A DNA stretch of 64,000 bases from CAG-791 sp963596015 (GTDB lineage Bacteria; Bacillota; Clostridia; Lachnospirales; Lachnospiraceae): assembly GCA_963596015.1 (NCBI GenBank), contig CAVBJS010000004.1, forward strand, positions 17,127 to 81,126, read 5' to 3'. Below, piece by piece: positions 26,414-36,913 of the stretch (position 1 is its first letter; each line of letters starts with the position of its first letter). Below the pieces are notes generated by a model. It saw only the letters and a program-made list of their open reading frames with translations. It ran no database searches and was not told the DNA's origin. A program made the position numbers and the translations under genes.

Positions 26414-27538
26414 ATGAAAAATCCCGCTCCCTACCGTTATGATATTGTCGGCAGCTTCCTGCGCACCGCTGCCATTCACGATGCCAGAGCCAAGTTTGAA
26501 GACGGCAGTCTCTCCGCAGAAGAACTGACCAAAGTAGAGGATGAAGAGATCCGCGGCCTGGTACAGAAGGAAGAAAAAGTAGGCCTTAAGGCCGTTACGG
26601 ACGGTGAGTATCGCCGTTCTTTCTGGCACATGGATTTCCTCTGGGGCCTGACAGGCACCCAAAAGGTAAAGGCAGAGCATTTCTCTGTGGCATTCAAGGG
26701 CTTTCAGCCTAAGGCAGAAACCGTTAAGATCGTGGACAAACTGGATTTTCCGGAGGATCACCCTTTCTTAAAGCACTTCCGTTACCTGCAGAGCGTGGCA
26801 TCGGATCTGGTGCAGCCTAAGCAGTGTATCCCCTCTCCTTCCATGCTGCATCTGATCTGCTGCGTGCGAGAGCCTAACTACCAGCCCATCCCGCGCTATC
26901 AGGACGAACAGGTACTGTTAGACGATCTGGCAGCTGCTTACCAGAAGGCCGTAAAGGCATTCTATGCAGCAGGTTGCCGCTATCTGCAGCTGGATGATAC
27001 CTCCTGGGGCGAGTTCTGCTCCGCCGAGAAACGCAAAGCCTATGCAGAGCGTGGCATCGATGTAGATGAAGTAGGCCGCAAGTATGTCTATGTCCTGAAC
27101 AAGGTACTGGAAGCAAAGCCGGAGGATATGACCATCACCATGCATATCTGCCGCGGTAACTTCCGTTCTACCTGGTCTTCCACCGGCGGTTATGAGCCCG
27201 TAGCAGAGATCCTGTTTGGCCATTGCAATGTGGATGGATTCTTCTTAGAATATGACAGCGACCGCGCCGGCGGTTTCGAGCCCCTGCGCTTTATCGGAAA
27301 GCAAAAGGTAGTTCTGGGTCTTGTCACCTCCAAGGATGCCAAGCTGGAGAAAAAGGAAGACATCATCGCCCGTATTCACGAGGCGTCCAAGTATGTGCCG
27401 TTAGAACAGCTGGCCCTGAGTCCCCAGTGCGGATTTGCCTCCACTGAGGAAGGCAATCTGGTCACCGACGAAGACCAGTGGAAAAAACTGACCCTTGTAA
27501 AAGAGATCGCACAGGAAGTCTGGGGACAGGAAAATTAA
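26414..27538 (+). CDS. MetE C-terminal-like methyltransferase (YxjG/YxjH type)
   Basis: A 374-residue protein similar to the C-terminal, catalytic half of cobalamin-independent methionine synthase. In this short form it is thought to methylate homocysteine (or a related thiol) using a methyl-folate or other donor. Zinc ligands are seen in MHICRGN (His-x-Cys) and SPQCGFAST, with E and D residues of DGFFLEYDSDRAG at the homocysteine site. AAGGA about 8 bases upstream of ATG 26414 supports the start. A strong terminator follows. A diverged 79-bp remnant of a paralogue lies at 22390-22468. Confidence 0.88.
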   Translation: MKNPAPYRYDIVGSFLRTAAIHDARAKFEDGSLSAEELTKVEDEEIRGLVQKEEKVGLKAVTDGEYRRSFWHMDFLWGLTGTQKVKAEHFSVAFKGFQPKAETVKIVDKLDFPEDHPFLKHFRYLQSVASDLVQPKQCIPSPSMLHLICCVREPNYQPIPRYQDEQVLLDDLAAAYQKAVKAFYAAGCRYLQLDDTSWGEFCSAEKRKAYAERGIDVDEVGRKYVYVLNKVLEAKPEDMTITMHICRGNFRSTWSSTGGYEPVAEILFGHCNVDGFFLEYDSDRAGGFEPLRFIGKQKVVLGLVTSKDAKLEKKEDIIARIHEASKYVPLEQLALSPQCGFASTEEGNLVTDEDQWKKLTLVKEIAQEVWGQEN

Positions 27539-27610
27539 GACAAAAAACGTCTTCTCATGTGTTTTATAAAAAGATCGGAAAAGCATAATTAAGGAAAACC
27601 GTACCAAAAA

Positions 27611-27653
27611 GGTGGGACAGTTCAGTGATACTGTCCCACCTTTTATATTTTCT
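27611..27653. terminator. Bidirectional terminator between the MetE-like and MATE genes
   Basis: GGTGGGACAGT (27611-27621) pairs perfectly with ACTGTCCCACC (27630-27640). TTTTATATTTTC follows on plus and TTTTTGG on minus. It serves the two convergent genes. Confidence 0.9.
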
Positions 27654-27667
27654 TTTTAGAAACCACG

Positions 27668-29017
27668 TCACGCCAATTTTCGATAATAAGCATAAAACAT
27701 GGGTGCTGTGGTGCAGACAGCGATGGTATCTGCGATCGGCTCTGCCAGATATACGCCTGTGACTGCATCCGGCCACAGATGCGGCAAAAGAAAGATCAAC
27801 GGGATAAGCAGGATGATCTTGCGCCAAATAGTTAGAAAGATCGCCTTCGGCGCCTGGTCTAAGGCCACAAAGCTGTACTGACACGCCACCTGTATACCAT
27901 AAATAAACAGCATAGCGAGATAAAACCGCATGCTTCCTTTCGTGTATTCGATCAGTGCCCCATCGTTGGTAAAGATCGACGCCACCGCCCCGGGCAAGAT
28001 CATGCACAAAAGCCAGATCAGAAAAGAGCCTGACACACAGCAGAGCAGCAACAGCCGGAAGGTTTCCTTGACGCGGGGGATATTCTTTGCCCCCAGGTTG
28101 TAGCTAAGCAGTGGCTGTGCTCCTTGTACCAGCCCCGGCAAAAGCAACATCACGAACTGCATCACGCTGTTTAAGATACTCATGGAGGCAACCGCCATAT
28201 CACCGCCGTAGGTTTGCAAAGAGGTATTAAAGCTAATCGCCACCAGATTCTCCGTCAGCTGCATCAGGGCCGGCGATGTTCCCAACATGATACACGGCCA
28301 GAGGAGATCTCCCTCAAAACGGATATTTCGCAGTCGAAGCCGCAAAAGACTCTTGCCCCTGCAAAGATAATAGATGACAAAGCAGGCAGACACGCCCTGG
28401 GAGATGATAGTTGCCAGTGCCGCTCCCTTAACGCCCATGCCCACCCCATTGATCAATACGGCATCCAGCACGATGTTGGTCAACGCACCTACCGCCACAT
28501 TTTTCATACTGTCCAGCGTTCTGCCCTGTGCCGTGATGAAGGCATTTAATCCTAATGTCAGCTGTGTAAATACGGTGCCCAGGCAGTAAATGTTCATGTA
28601 GTCCGCCGCATAGGATATGGTATCATCGCTGGCTCCAAAAAGCAGCAGGATAGAGCGCCCGAATACTAACATCACACCGGTCAGAACCACAGACAGCACA
28701 AGCAGCATCCATGTGCAGCTTCCTATCACTCGCTCCGCCTGCTCATTTTCCCCCCTACCAAGGGAAATAGATGCCTTGGGCGCACCGCCCATACTGACAA
28801 GCGCCGCAAAGGCAGAAACAGCCAGAATAACCGGAGTGGTCACACCCACACCGGCCAATGCCTGCTTGCCCGTCTCCGGAATATGTCCGATGAACATTTT
28901 ATCCACCAGGTTATACAGAATATTGATAAGCTGTGCCGCCACAGCCGGAACCGCCAGCTTAAGAAAAGCTTTCGGCACCGGCATATCAGCCAGTAACTGA
29001 TCGCTGCCCGTCTTCAT
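27668..29017 (-). CDS. MATE family efflux protein
   Basis: A 449-residue, 12-helix transporter. Landmarks include FLKLAVPAVAAQLINILYNLVDKMFIGHIP near the start, ASISLGRGENEQAE in the first half, and FNTSLQTYGGDMAVASMSILNSVMQF in the second. ATG 29017 with AGGGGAG upstream is preferred over the longer frame. It is the third MATE gene in this window and appears monocistronic. Drug or cation substrate is unknown. Confidence 0.9.
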   Translation of the reverse strand: MKTGSDQLLADMPVPKAFLKLAVPAVAAQLINILYNLVDKMFIGHIPETGKQALAGVGVTTPVILAVSAFAALVSMGGAPKASISLGRGENEQAERVIGSCTWMLLVLSVVLTGVMLVFGRSILLLFGASDDTISYAADYMNIYCLGTVFTQLTLGLNAFITAQGRTLDSMKNVAVGALTNIVLDAVLINGVGMGVKGAALATIISQGVSACFVIYYLCRGKSLLRLRLRNIRFEGDLLWPCIMLGTSPALMQLTENLVAISFNTSLQTYGGDMAVASMSILNSVMQFVMLLLPGLVQGAQPLLSYNLGAKNIPRVKETFRLLLLCCVSGSFLIWLLCMILPGAVASIFTNDGALIEYTKGSMRFYLAMLFIYGIQVACQYSFVALDQAPKAIFLTIWRKIILLIPLIFLLPHLWPDAVTGVYLAEPIADTIAVCTTAPMFYAYYRKLA

Positions 29018-29286
29018 TGCAAGACTCCCCTGAAGCGCTGTTTGCCAAACAGTCGCCTTTTCTTGTGCTTTATGAATCATCCGCATTCATCCAGCATAAG
29101 ATAGCGCAATTTCCATGACAGCAAAAGATATTGGTATATTTATGAGTAACTATTCTATTTAAAAGTCACTCTTTGCCACCAACTATGCAGCATTTTTTAC
29201 ACATAACTCCTACTTCCCGGCAATGCCTCGTTCCGCTTTGATCTTACGATTGGTATCCTCAATGTTCATCATGGAAAGTCTCTCGA

Positions 29287-32200
29287 CTATCGCTTTACAA
29301 AGGGGATCATTGTAAAAGCAAATTTGAACTCATTTTCCTTAAATTGATACCGCTCTAACACCTGCGGTCCACAGCTGTTGGAGCCGATTCCGTTCATCTT
29401 GTGATCCACGCACAAAACGGTGCTGTCTGCTGCTTTCAGCTCATAATTGTGTTTGGCCATCTCCAGCATTTCCTGGGTATATCCGGATGCATTAAAGGAA
29501 AAACCCTCCTCGGCGGCCACCGCCAAGCCAAAGGATCCTCCCGAGACCTCCACGAAATCACAATCATAATGACTTCCGTTTTCCTGGGGATAGATGTAGT
29601 CCTCATGAAGGTCCATCACCTTGCTGCGAAACAGTCCGTGATAACTTCCCCTGTGCTTATCTACATAGCTTTCCTGAGGTCCCATGCCGTAGTATCTGAC
29701 CTCCTGCATGCTGTCCTTTAGGAACATGCGAACGCCAAACCTGGGCAAAACCGGGAATTCCGGATCCTTTGCCCCTTCTATCAAGGCAGTGATCTTACCG
29801 CTGTTGCTGATCTTCCAGGTGATCTTTATATCCAGGATCTTCTGAACGGTTGCTGCCACCACAGAGGCATCCACCATAGCAAACACACCGTGCTGATTCT
29901 GCACTACACTGACCTTATAAGCTCTGGTATATGCCTGGTCATAGTGTGCTTTCTTCCATTCTTCCTTGCTATACATGTCATTGTCGGTAGGCGCCCGCCA
30001 TATATTCAGCTCCATGGGGTGATTTAAGTACTCTTTACCGGCAAAGCTGATCTGGGTGAAAAGACCTGTTCGTTTATTCAATATATAAGAGAAATCTTTT
30101 CCCTTTAATACGAATTCGGTATCACTCTCCTGCACCTGTATCTTGCCTGCCTCTTTCTCCTCTTTCCCTTCATCCGTCCATTTCACCGCAGTGCCGTTTC
30201 TGCCATCCTTATTTTCCAGAAGAAGCTCCTCAAAACCCAGCAGGTGTCCTTTTTCCAATAAGGGCAGGTTTTTCTTTAAACGATAGGTAAGCTTTAAATA
30301 GATCTTTCCGGTTTCTTTAACGCCGATCTTTAATTCCGTCTCCCCGTCTGTGTGGGGTTTCACACTAAAGGCCGGAAGCTTTCCTTTCTGGATCGTCAGT
30401 CCGTCCTGTGTCACCTCGTAGGTGATCTCTGCGTACTCCTTCAGATCATCGAAATCCATATAGTTGTGCAGGATAAGCGCGCCAGATTCCTGGTCATAGG
30501 AAACGATCCTGGCGGGACGGTATACGTTTTTATATTCCAAAAGCCCTGTATGAGGTCTTCGATCCGGATAGACCAATCCATCCACACAGAAATTTCTGTC
30601 GTGTATGGTTTCCCCATAGTCCCCGCCATAGCGGTAAATGGTCTTTCCATCCTTGCTCTTTCCGTGGGCAATGGCATGATCGCACCACTCCCATACAAAG
30701 CCGCCGCACAGCAGATCGTTTTCCTGTATCATCCGGAAATAGTCCTCAAAATCCCCGGGCCCGTTTCCCATGCTGTGGCAATATTCCACCAGAAGGAAGG
30801 GCTTACTGGCATCTTTTTCAAGATATTCTTCGATCTCCTCTAAGGCAGGATACATTCTGCTGTAGATATCCAGATCGTCGTAATTGTATGTCTTTTTATA
30901 ATTGCGGTATCTGGCGCTCTCATATTGGGTGATGCGACAGGGATCATAGGACTTGGTCCAGGCCAGGGCCTTCTCAAAATTGCATCCGTAGGCACTTTCA
31001 TTCCCCATAGACCACATCACAATACAGAAGCGGTTTTTATCCCGCTGCACCATTCTCTGCACCCGGTCCACGATGGCCTCTTCCCAGGCCGGATCATCTG
31101 CCAGCTTCTCATTCCATCTGCTGAAACGCTCCAGATCCGTGTCCTCTTTTCGGTAAAGCATGAAGGGACCGTGAGCTTCCAGATCTGCCTCATCGATCAC
31201 CATAAACCCGTATTTATCACACAGCTGATAGAAGTAAGGGGCATTGGGATAGTGGCTGGACCGGATGGCATTGAAATTATGCTCCTTCATCAGCCGCATA
31301 TCCGTTTTCAGCCGGTCAATGGAAATGGCAAAACCGGTTTCCGGATCGGAATCATGCCTGTTCACCCCTCTGAACTTTATTTTCTGCCCGTTGAAGTAAA
31401 GAATCCTGTTTCTGATCTCCATGGTTCTGAGCGCGATGTGATCCACGATCGTTTCCTGCTCAGTTTCCATCACCAGTGTATATAGATAGGGATTCTCTGT
31501 ATTCCAGAGGATGGGACTTTCTATTTCCAGCTCCAGCTTTCCATCCTCGGCAATGCTTCCCCGGGCCACTTCTTCCCCTTGGGGGTTCTCCACGACCACC
31601 TTCGTCTCTGTCTCCCGGAAATACTCTATAGAAAGAAATACCTTCGCAATATCACCCTCCATCGCAGTGGTGATCCTGTAATCTCTCACTGCCTTTTCCG
31701 GCCGTTTCAGAATATAAACATCCCGAAAGATGCCGCTCATGCGAAACTTATCCTGGTCTTCTAAGTAAGAACCGTCACACCATTTCAGCACCAGGACCGC
31801 CAGGGTATTCTCCCCTTCCTGCAGCTGCTCTGTTATGTCAAACTCTCCTGTCATATGGGAAATCTGATCGTATCCCACATATCTGCCATTGAGCCATACG
31901 TAATAGCAGCTGTCTACGCCTTCGAAATTCAGGTAGGCTCGCGGCGCATCCGGATCCATGTGATAATCAAACCGGTATACATAGGCGCCGCAGGGATCAT
32001 CCTGGGGCACAAAAGGCGGGTCAAAAGGGAACGGATACCGGATGTTGGTATATTGATGGGTATCATAGCCCTCCATCTGCCATACACTGGGTACCGGGAT
32101 CTCATCAAAGCCGCTTACGTCATATCCTGTTTCGTAGAAGTGTTCCTGTACATTGTAAATACTTTCAAAATATTTAAATTTCCAGTTTCCGTTCAAAAGC

Positions 32201-32334
32201 TGTAACCGGTCCGATCCTTCCCGGTGCTCTGTCAGATCATCCATTCTTTTAGAGGCCGGAATATAATAGGCTCTGGCCGGTAATACATTTTCATGAAGGA
32301 TCTTTAAGTTTTCATAATGTCTTGGTACAAGCAT
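29287..32334 (-). CDS. lacZ: Beta-galactosidase (GH2, LacZ type)
   Basis: A 1015-residue intracellular glycoside hydrolase family 2 enzyme, the usual LacZ length, with jelly-roll, Ig-like, TIM-barrel and C-terminal beta-sandwich (Bgal_small_N) domains. The acid/base is E446 in VMWSMGNES; the nucleophile is E517 in LLVEYCHSMGNGPGDF; RHD and DLEAHG substrate motifs are present. There is no signal peptide. ATG 32334 (MLVPRHYENL) follows GGGGAG by 7 bases; the longer frame from 32355 includes that site and is less likely. It is divergent from an AraC regulator that probably controls it. No lactose transporter is adjacent. Confidence 0.95.
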   Translation of the reverse strand: MLVPRHYENLKILHENVLPARAYYIPASKRMDDLTEHREGSDRLQLLNGNWKFKYFESIYNVQEHFYETGYDVSGFDEIPVPSVWQMEGYDTHQYTNIRYPFPFDPPFVPQDDPCGAYVYRFDYHMDPDAPRAYLNFEGVDSCYYVWLNGRYVGYDQISHMTGEFDITEQLQEGENTLAVLVLKWCDGSYLEDQDKFRMSGIFRDVYILKRPEKAVRDYRITTAMEGDIAKVFLSIEYFRETETKVVVENPQGEEVARGSIAEDGKLELEIESPILWNTENPYLYTLVMETEQETIVDHIALRTMEIRNRILYFNGQKIKFRGVNRHDSDPETGFAISIDRLKTDMRLMKEHNFNAIRSSHYPNAPYFYQLCDKYGFMVIDEADLEAHGPFMLYRKEDTDLERFSRWNEKLADDPAWEEAIVDRVQRMVQRDKNRFCIVMWSMGNESAYGCNFEKALAWTKSYDPCRITQYESARYRNYKKTYNYDDLDIYSRMYPALEEIEEYLEKDASKPFLLVEYCHSMGNGPGDFEDYFRMIQENDLLCGGFVWEWCDHAIAHGKSKDGKTIYRYGGDYGETIHDRNFCVDGLVYPDRRPHTGLLEYKNVYRPARIVSYDQESGALILHNYMDFDDLKEYAEITYEVTQDGLTIQKGKLPAFSVKPHTDGETELKIGVKETGKIYLKLTYRLKKNLPLLEKGHLLGFEELLLENKDGRNGTAVKWTDEGKEEKEAGKIQVQESDTEFVLKGKDFSYILNKRTGLFTQISFAGKEYLNHPMELNIWRAPTDNDMYSKEEWKKAHYDQAYTRAYKVSVVQNQHGVFAMVDASVVAATVQKILDIKITWKISNSGKITALIEGAKDPEFPVLPRFGVRMFLKDSMQEVRYYGMGPQESYVDKHRGSYHGLFRSKVMDLHEDYIYPQENGSHYDCDFVEVSGGSFGLAVAAEEGFSFNASGYTQEMLEMAKHNYELKAADSTVLCVDHKMNGIGSNSCGPQVLERYQFKENEFKFAFTMIPFVKR

Positions 32335-32488
32335 CGTTTTTCTCCCCATCATCATATGTATTATTTTGTATCAAAAGCAACAAGTATAGCGAGAATCCTC
32401 CATTCTCCGGCCGGAGTTTTTATTGTTATTCCCGCATTTCCTGCTTGCTATTTTATGAATTTGTCTTTCGAAAGTCTATAAATCAAAT

Positions 32489-32517
32489 TAGACAGAATAT
32501 GCACAAAATGATACAAT
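32489..32517 (+). promoter_or_regulatory. Promoter of the AraC-type regulator
   Basis: -35 TAGACA (32489-32494), 17-bp spacer, -10 TACAAT (32512-32517). The predicted leader is short (about 22 bases) and contains the AAAGGAG ribosome binding site. GTCTA-TAGAC inverted bases just upstream may belong to an operator. Confidence 0.6.
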
Positions 32518-32545
32518 CTAAAATGAGCACGTAAAGGAGACCGCT

Positions 32546-33400
32546 ATGTATCTGAACACCGGTTACATAAACAATTCCCATATTGATTTCAAGGATAAAA
32601 GTCACCCTTTGATCGTAGGAAGCTGCGGAAACTATCGATTGTCCGATCATCCCAAGCTTCCCACCTATCGGCCTAAGGGACGATTGGATTATCAGATCAT
32701 CTATATTGTTTCCGGACAGGTTCATTTTCACTTTGACAAGACAGAAAACGAGACTATTGTGACAGCCGGTCATATCGTCCTGTACCGGCCCAAAGAATTA
32801 CAGAAATATGAATATTACGGAAAAGATAAGACCGAAGTCTATTGGGTCCACTTCACCGGAGGCGATGTAAAAAATATACTCCGAGGCTATGGATTTGAAG
32901 ATAAAAAAAGGATATTCCGCGTGGGAACATCCTTAGAATATGAACGGATCTTCAAAGAGATCATCGCTGAGATCCAGCGCATGCAGCCGGACTACCAGGA
33001 GGTGCTGGTTTTGCTGCTGCGCCGCTTGCTGATCCTATTTCACCGGGAGATCACCAGAGAACATGTTCTGAAAAATGAATTCCTGGATCATCAGATGGAG
33101 GAGGCGGCCAATTATTTTACCGCCAACTATGAGCTGGAGATCTGCATCGAAGAGTATGCCGCTTCCAAGGGCATGAGCGTCAGCTGGTTCATACGCAATT
33201 TCAAAAAGTATACCGGCAAGACCCCGGTGCAATATCTGACGGACGTACGCATGACCAATGCCCAGGTACTGTTAGAGACCACCACCTACTCCGTAGGCGA
33301 AATCGGCAGGATCGTCGGCTACAATAATCCCCTGTATTTCAGCCGGCTTTTTCATAAGCTAAAGGGGTGTTCTCCGTCTGTTTACAGAAAGAGACCTTAA
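32546..33400 (+). CDS. AraC family transcriptional regulator
   Basis: A 284-residue regulator. The N-terminal cupin-like sugar-sensing domain (about 15-150: YIVSGQVHFHFDKTENETIVTAGHIVLYRP) is followed by two helix-turn-helix motifs (about 185-284: SVSWFIRNFKKYTGKTPVQYL and SVGEIGRIVGYNNPLYFSRLFHK). Start at ATG 32546 has a very good AAAGGAG. It is divergent from lacZ, with 211 bp between the starts; activation of lacZ in response to a galactoside is the natural reading, but is inferred. Confidence 0.92.
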   Translation: MYLNTGYINNSHIDFKDKSHPLIVGSCGNYRLSDHPKLPTYRPKGRLDYQIIYIVSGQVHFHFDKTENETIVTAGHIVLYRPKELQKYEYYGKDKTEVYWVHFTGGDVKNILRGYGFEDKKRIFRVGTSLEYERIFKEIIAEIQRMQPDYQEVLVLLLRRLLILFHREITREHVLKNEFLDHQMEEAANYFTANYELEICIEEYAASKGMSVSWFIRNFKKYTGKTPVQYLTDVRMTNAQVLLETTTYSVGEIGRIVGYNNPLYFSRLFHKLKGCSPSVYRKRP

Positions 33401-33456
33401 TTATGAGAAAAAGTGCCCGTTTTATCCGGCATCTGAACGTTTTCCCTTCCTCTGCC

Positions 33457-33858
33457 CTACATCCTGCCGGCGATCTTATGGATCAGCGTAATATCCGCCG
33501 GCAGCCAGTCCACGTCATTTAACTGCCCCTTGGTCAGCCATCTGGCTGCCTCGTGCTCCTTCAGCACCAGCTCGCCGGCTAAGATCTCACACCAGAAACA
33601 ATCCATGGAGAGATGAAAGTCCGGATAGTCATACTCGATGGTATCCACCAGCTCTCCCACCGTGACCTTTGTATCCAACTCTTCCATGATCTCCCGCTTT
33701 AATGCTGCCTCCGGAGTCTCTCCCGGTTCGATCTTTCCTCCCGGAAACTCCCATCCGCCTTTTAAGGCACCATAGCCCCGCTGCGTCGCGAAGATGATGG
33801 ACTCTCCTTTTTCATTCACAGCCTTTATTACTGCGGCAACTACTCTTATTGTTTTCAT
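33457..33858 (-). CDS. Nudix hydrolase (MutT-like NTP pyrophosphohydrolase)
   Basis: A 133-residue Nudix protein. The box is GGKIEPGETPEAALKREIMEEL (about 40-61), matching G-x5-E-x7-R-E-x2-E-E. Family members of this size hydrolyse oxidised nucleotides such as 8-oxo-dGTP, or other (d)NTPs. ATG 33858 has GGAAAG 6 bases upstream. It starts 73 bp after the PLD-helicase gene on the same strand, so the two are probably co-transcribed; pairing of this helicase type with a Nudix enzyme suggests a nucleotide- or DNA-damage-related role. Confidence 0.9.
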   Translation of the reverse strand: MKTIRVVAAVIKAVNEKGESIIFATQRGYGALKGGWEFPGGKIEPGETPEAALKREIMEELDTKVTVGELVDTIEYDYPDFHLSMDCFWCEILAGELVLKEHEAARWLTKGQLNDVDWLPADITLIHKIAGRM

Positions 33859-33931
33859 AAATGCTTTCCAATGTCCTTTCACGTAATCGCGTCATATCTT
33901 TCGATATTTTTACGAAGCCTCTGCATTTTCC

Positions 33932-36913
33932 CTAGGAATTCACGATATACTCGTACACATCCTCCCGCACGGGCACATCCAGGATCCACTCGATCTCCAC
34001 TGCGGTCTTCCTGGTATTAGCCATAGTAAATTCCTTTGTATTTCCGCTGGCTGTCATGTGTCCGAGATAATAGAATTCTTTTGAGATCTTATCATCTTTA
34101 TTTTTTCTGACGAAAAGCTCCACCTGTATGCCTCGCTCCTTTGCATGCAGGAAATTCTGTACGTCCTCTGACTGCACCGTCCTGCCGGATTTAGAAACAG
34201 CGATCAGGCGATCCCTGTATCCCGGCACGAAATGATCCTCGTACTTTGTGGTCTCGCTGATATTTTCATCCTTGTCGTAATTGATGAACACAGGATAGGT
34301 TTTCGTTCTTTTATCCAGCATATAGCCGTTCATCACAGAAGAGAGATTCTTGTTCCAGTTAAGCAGACGGCAAACGTCCTCATAGGTATATTTCTGATAC
34401 AGCACCAGATCCGTATCCTCATAACCATTCTGATAATCCCGTTCATATCGGCTGATCCCGAATTCTATAAGTTCTTTGAGCATATCGTAGAACTCCTTAT
34501 TTTCCAGCATCTCCATAAAGGCATCGGTGGGTTTATAAGTCCCCTCTTCTTCCTCTATGAAAATACAATTCGCATAGGTTTTCTTACCGCTTCCGGCCGG
34601 GAATTCATTGGTCATGATATTAACGAGATTCTCTTTCTGATTCTCGCTGACTGTTTTTCCATACGCTTTCATATCTGCCGAGAGATCATCAAAAAGATCG
34701 ATCCTTGAAAGCTTCCGGGCATAAGCAAGGATACGCTTTAACATCTGCAGCTCTTGTATCCGTTTTCCGTTGGCAAGCTTCTTGGAGACAAATTCGATCA
34801 CCTGGGCCTGGTCTTCGGGTAAGCGGATCTTGTATTCATCCTCATGCTTGACCAGAAATCTGTAATAGGATCCCAGACTGTTATTATCAAAGATCCGCAG
34901 GACATCCATCTCCCCATAGGCATCAAAATCCTGCAGCCTCGGGATCCTGCCGAGTTTATTTTTCAGGTTGGTGTAATTCTCCTTGATCAGCTTAAGGTCG
35001 CTGAAATTGGCCCGATCCACGGAGGCCAAGATTCTCTTTCTGCTGATCTCATCAAAATGAATGGTGGAAGCCCCGGGAATGATTCTTCCGCCTTCCATAA
35101 CGTATCTGCGGATATCGTCCTTGTTATATCTTCTATCCCCTGACAAAGCGATGGGGATCATGAAGTTGTTATTATAATTGCCTATAAAGTCCAGGATCAT
35201 CACATATTCTTTTCCCTCCGCTTTCCGCAGTCCGCGGCCAAGCTGCTGGATGAATACGATAGGTGACTGGGTCGGTCTGAGCATGATCACCTGATTGACT
35301 TCTACTATATCCACACCTTCATTCAGGATCTCTACAGAGAAAATATAATCTAATGGTTCATAGCCCACAGAGGTATCCCCTTCCTCCATGGCCAACCGCT
35401 CAAATGCGATCTGTCTCTCTGCCTCGGAAGCACTGCCGTTTAAGGCAATGGTCCGATACTTCTTCCCCGTATCGGGATTGATCCTTTGATTGAATTTCGC
35501 GGACAATTCTTCCGTCTCTTTGATGTTTCTGCAAAAGATCAATCCTTTTACCCGGTCACCGCTGTAACCATAGTAATTGGCCTGATGAAGAATATGCTTC
35601 ACCCGCTCATCGCCGGTAAGCATGGAGAAATCCCCGTCATTCACTTCCTCATCGCCGATGATCTCCAGGTCTGTAATGCCAAAGTAATGGAAGGTACAGA
35701 GCAGATTTTCCTCCAGGGCCTGTTGCAGCCGAATCTCGTAAGCGATCTGATAGTTGAACAGCGCATAGATATTTCTTTCCTCTACATGATCATCCCGCTT
35801 ATCCGGCGTCGCTGTCATTCCCAGCCAGAGCCTGGGGGTAAAATGATTCATGATCTTTTGATAGGTATCTGCCGAGACATGGTGGGCCTCATCCAAAATA
35901 ATGCAGTCAAATGCATCCTTGTCATATCGCAGCAAATGCTTATCCCGATTAAGCGTCTGCACGGTGGCAAACACGTAATCTTTGTCATACTCATGGTGGT
36001 TGCCGCCTACTAAGCCCATGGACACGGCGTTAGAAAAGACCTTTTCATAGGATTTCTTCGTCTGCACCGCCAGTTGTCCTCGGTGTACCAGAAACAGAAC
36101 TCTCTTAAATCCCAGTTCCCGCATGGCAAACGCAGAGGCATAAGTCTTGCCGGTACCTGTAGCGGAAATTAAAAGAGCCCGCTTTTCCCCGGCTGCCAGT
36201 ATCTTTTTCAGATTTGTGATAAATCCCACCTGCATGCTGTTGGGCTGCAGTTTATATTTTTCAATGGAGGTAATACTATCCTGCATCGCTGCTTCCCGCT
36301 GATGCTTGACGATCTCATACCTCTCCCTGTAATTTTCATAAAACTCGTCAAAGGATAAGGAAAACTCGGAATGCCACAGTGCATTAAACGCCGCTACAAT
36401 TTCCCTTGCCATCTCCCCATTCTCTGTAGATACTATCTTTGTATTCCACTCCTTGTTGGTGGTTAGGGCTGCATCGGTGATATTTGAACTGCCGATGATG
36501 ATCCGATAGATTTCTTCCTTCTTGAAAATATAGCCCTTTGTGTGAAATCCATCCGCTGATGCTTCCACATCATACATTTTGAGGGTTATATTGGAAAGCG
36601 CATGCAGCTTCTTTAAGGCCTTGGGCTCGCTGAAATTCAGATAATTGGTTGTCAGCACTTCCCCCGGTATATTCCTCTTCTCCAGCTCCTGCAGCGTTTG
36701 TAATAGTGGTGCGATACCGCGCGATGTAATAAAGGCTACGCTGATCTGGAATCTGTCGCAGGCTAAAAGCTCATCCTCCAGGGAGGAGAGTACCTTTTTT
36801 CCTTCTTTGCGGTTATTGTATAAAAATTGCGGTCTGTATCGGTCACTGGAGACTACCGTGCCGTCAATATAGGCTGTTTCCAGTCCTGCCCGCAGCTGGT
36901 CTGATTTTCCCAT
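33932..36913 (-). CDS. PLD-nuclease / SF2 helicase / DUF3427 protein
   Basis: A 993-residue multidomain protein. Residues about 30-190 form a phospholipase-D-type nuclease domain with one HKD-like motif (H124, K126, then GSSN 141-144). The SF2 helicase follows: Walker A ATGTGKT (251-257), DEAH (341-344), GMTATP and motif VI QQLGRGLRKAEGK. The C-terminal third is DUF3427 (YTYEDVCRLLNWNKN). It probably unwinds or translocates on DNA and cuts it, as in restriction-like defence or repair, but its role is not established. A paralogue at 48000-50492 is partnered with a methyltransferase instead of the Nudix gene. A partial leader hairpin (AGCTGTGGCATAAAAAGG, around 36944-36961) precedes its start. 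Confidence 0.88.
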   Translation of the reverse strand: MGKSDQLRAGLETAYIDGTVVSSDRYRPQFLYNNRKEGKKVLSSLEDELLACDRFQISVAFITSRGIAPLLQTLQELEKRNIPGEVLTTNYLNFSEPKALKKLHALSNITLKMYDVEASADGFHTKGYIFKKEEIYRIIIGSSNITDAALTTNKEWNTKIVSTENGEMAREIVAAFNALWHSEFSLSFDEFYENYRERYEIVKHQREAAMQDSITSIEKYKLQPNSMQVGFITNLKKILAAGEKRALLISATGTGKTYASAFAMRELGFKRVLFLVHRGQLAVQTKKSYEKVFSNAVSMGLVGGNHHEYDKDYVFATVQTLNRDKHLLRYDKDAFDCIILDEAHHVSADTYQKIMNHFTPRLWLGMTATPDKRDDHVEERNIYALFNYQIAYEIRLQQALEENLLCTFHYFGITDLEIIGDEEVNDGDFSMLTGDERVKHILHQANYYGYSGDRVKGLIFCRNIKETEELSAKFNQRINPDTGKKYRTIALNGSASEAERQIAFERLAMEEGDTSVGYEPLDYIFSVEILNEGVDIVEVNQVIMLRPTQSPIVFIQQLGRGLRKAEGKEYVMILDFIGNYNNNFMIPIALSGDRRYNKDDIRRYVMEGGRIIPGASTIHFDEISRKRILASVDRANFSDLKLIKENYTNLKNKLGRIPRLQDFDAYGEMDVLRIFDNNSLGSYYRFLVKHEDEYKIRLPEDQAQVIEFVSKKLANGKRIQELQMLKRILAYARKLSRIDLFDDLSADMKAYGKTVSENQKENLVNIMTNEFPAGSGKKTYANCIFIEEEEGTYKPTDAFMEMLENKEFYDMLKELIEFGISRYERDYQNGYEDTDLVLYQKYTYEDVCRLLNWNKNLSSVMNGYMLDKRTKTYPVFINYDKDENISETTKYEDHFVPGYRDRLIAVSKSGRTVQSEDVQNFLHAKERGIQVELFVRKNKDDKISKEFYYLGHMTASGNTKEFTMANTRKTAVEIEWILDVPVREDVYEYIVNS

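Noticed and set aside
29210..29272. Twenty-codon minus-strand frame (MMNIEDTNRKIKAERGIAGK) after lacZ
   Set aside because: No ribosome binding site and no known family; it could be a gene remnant but nothing else supports it.
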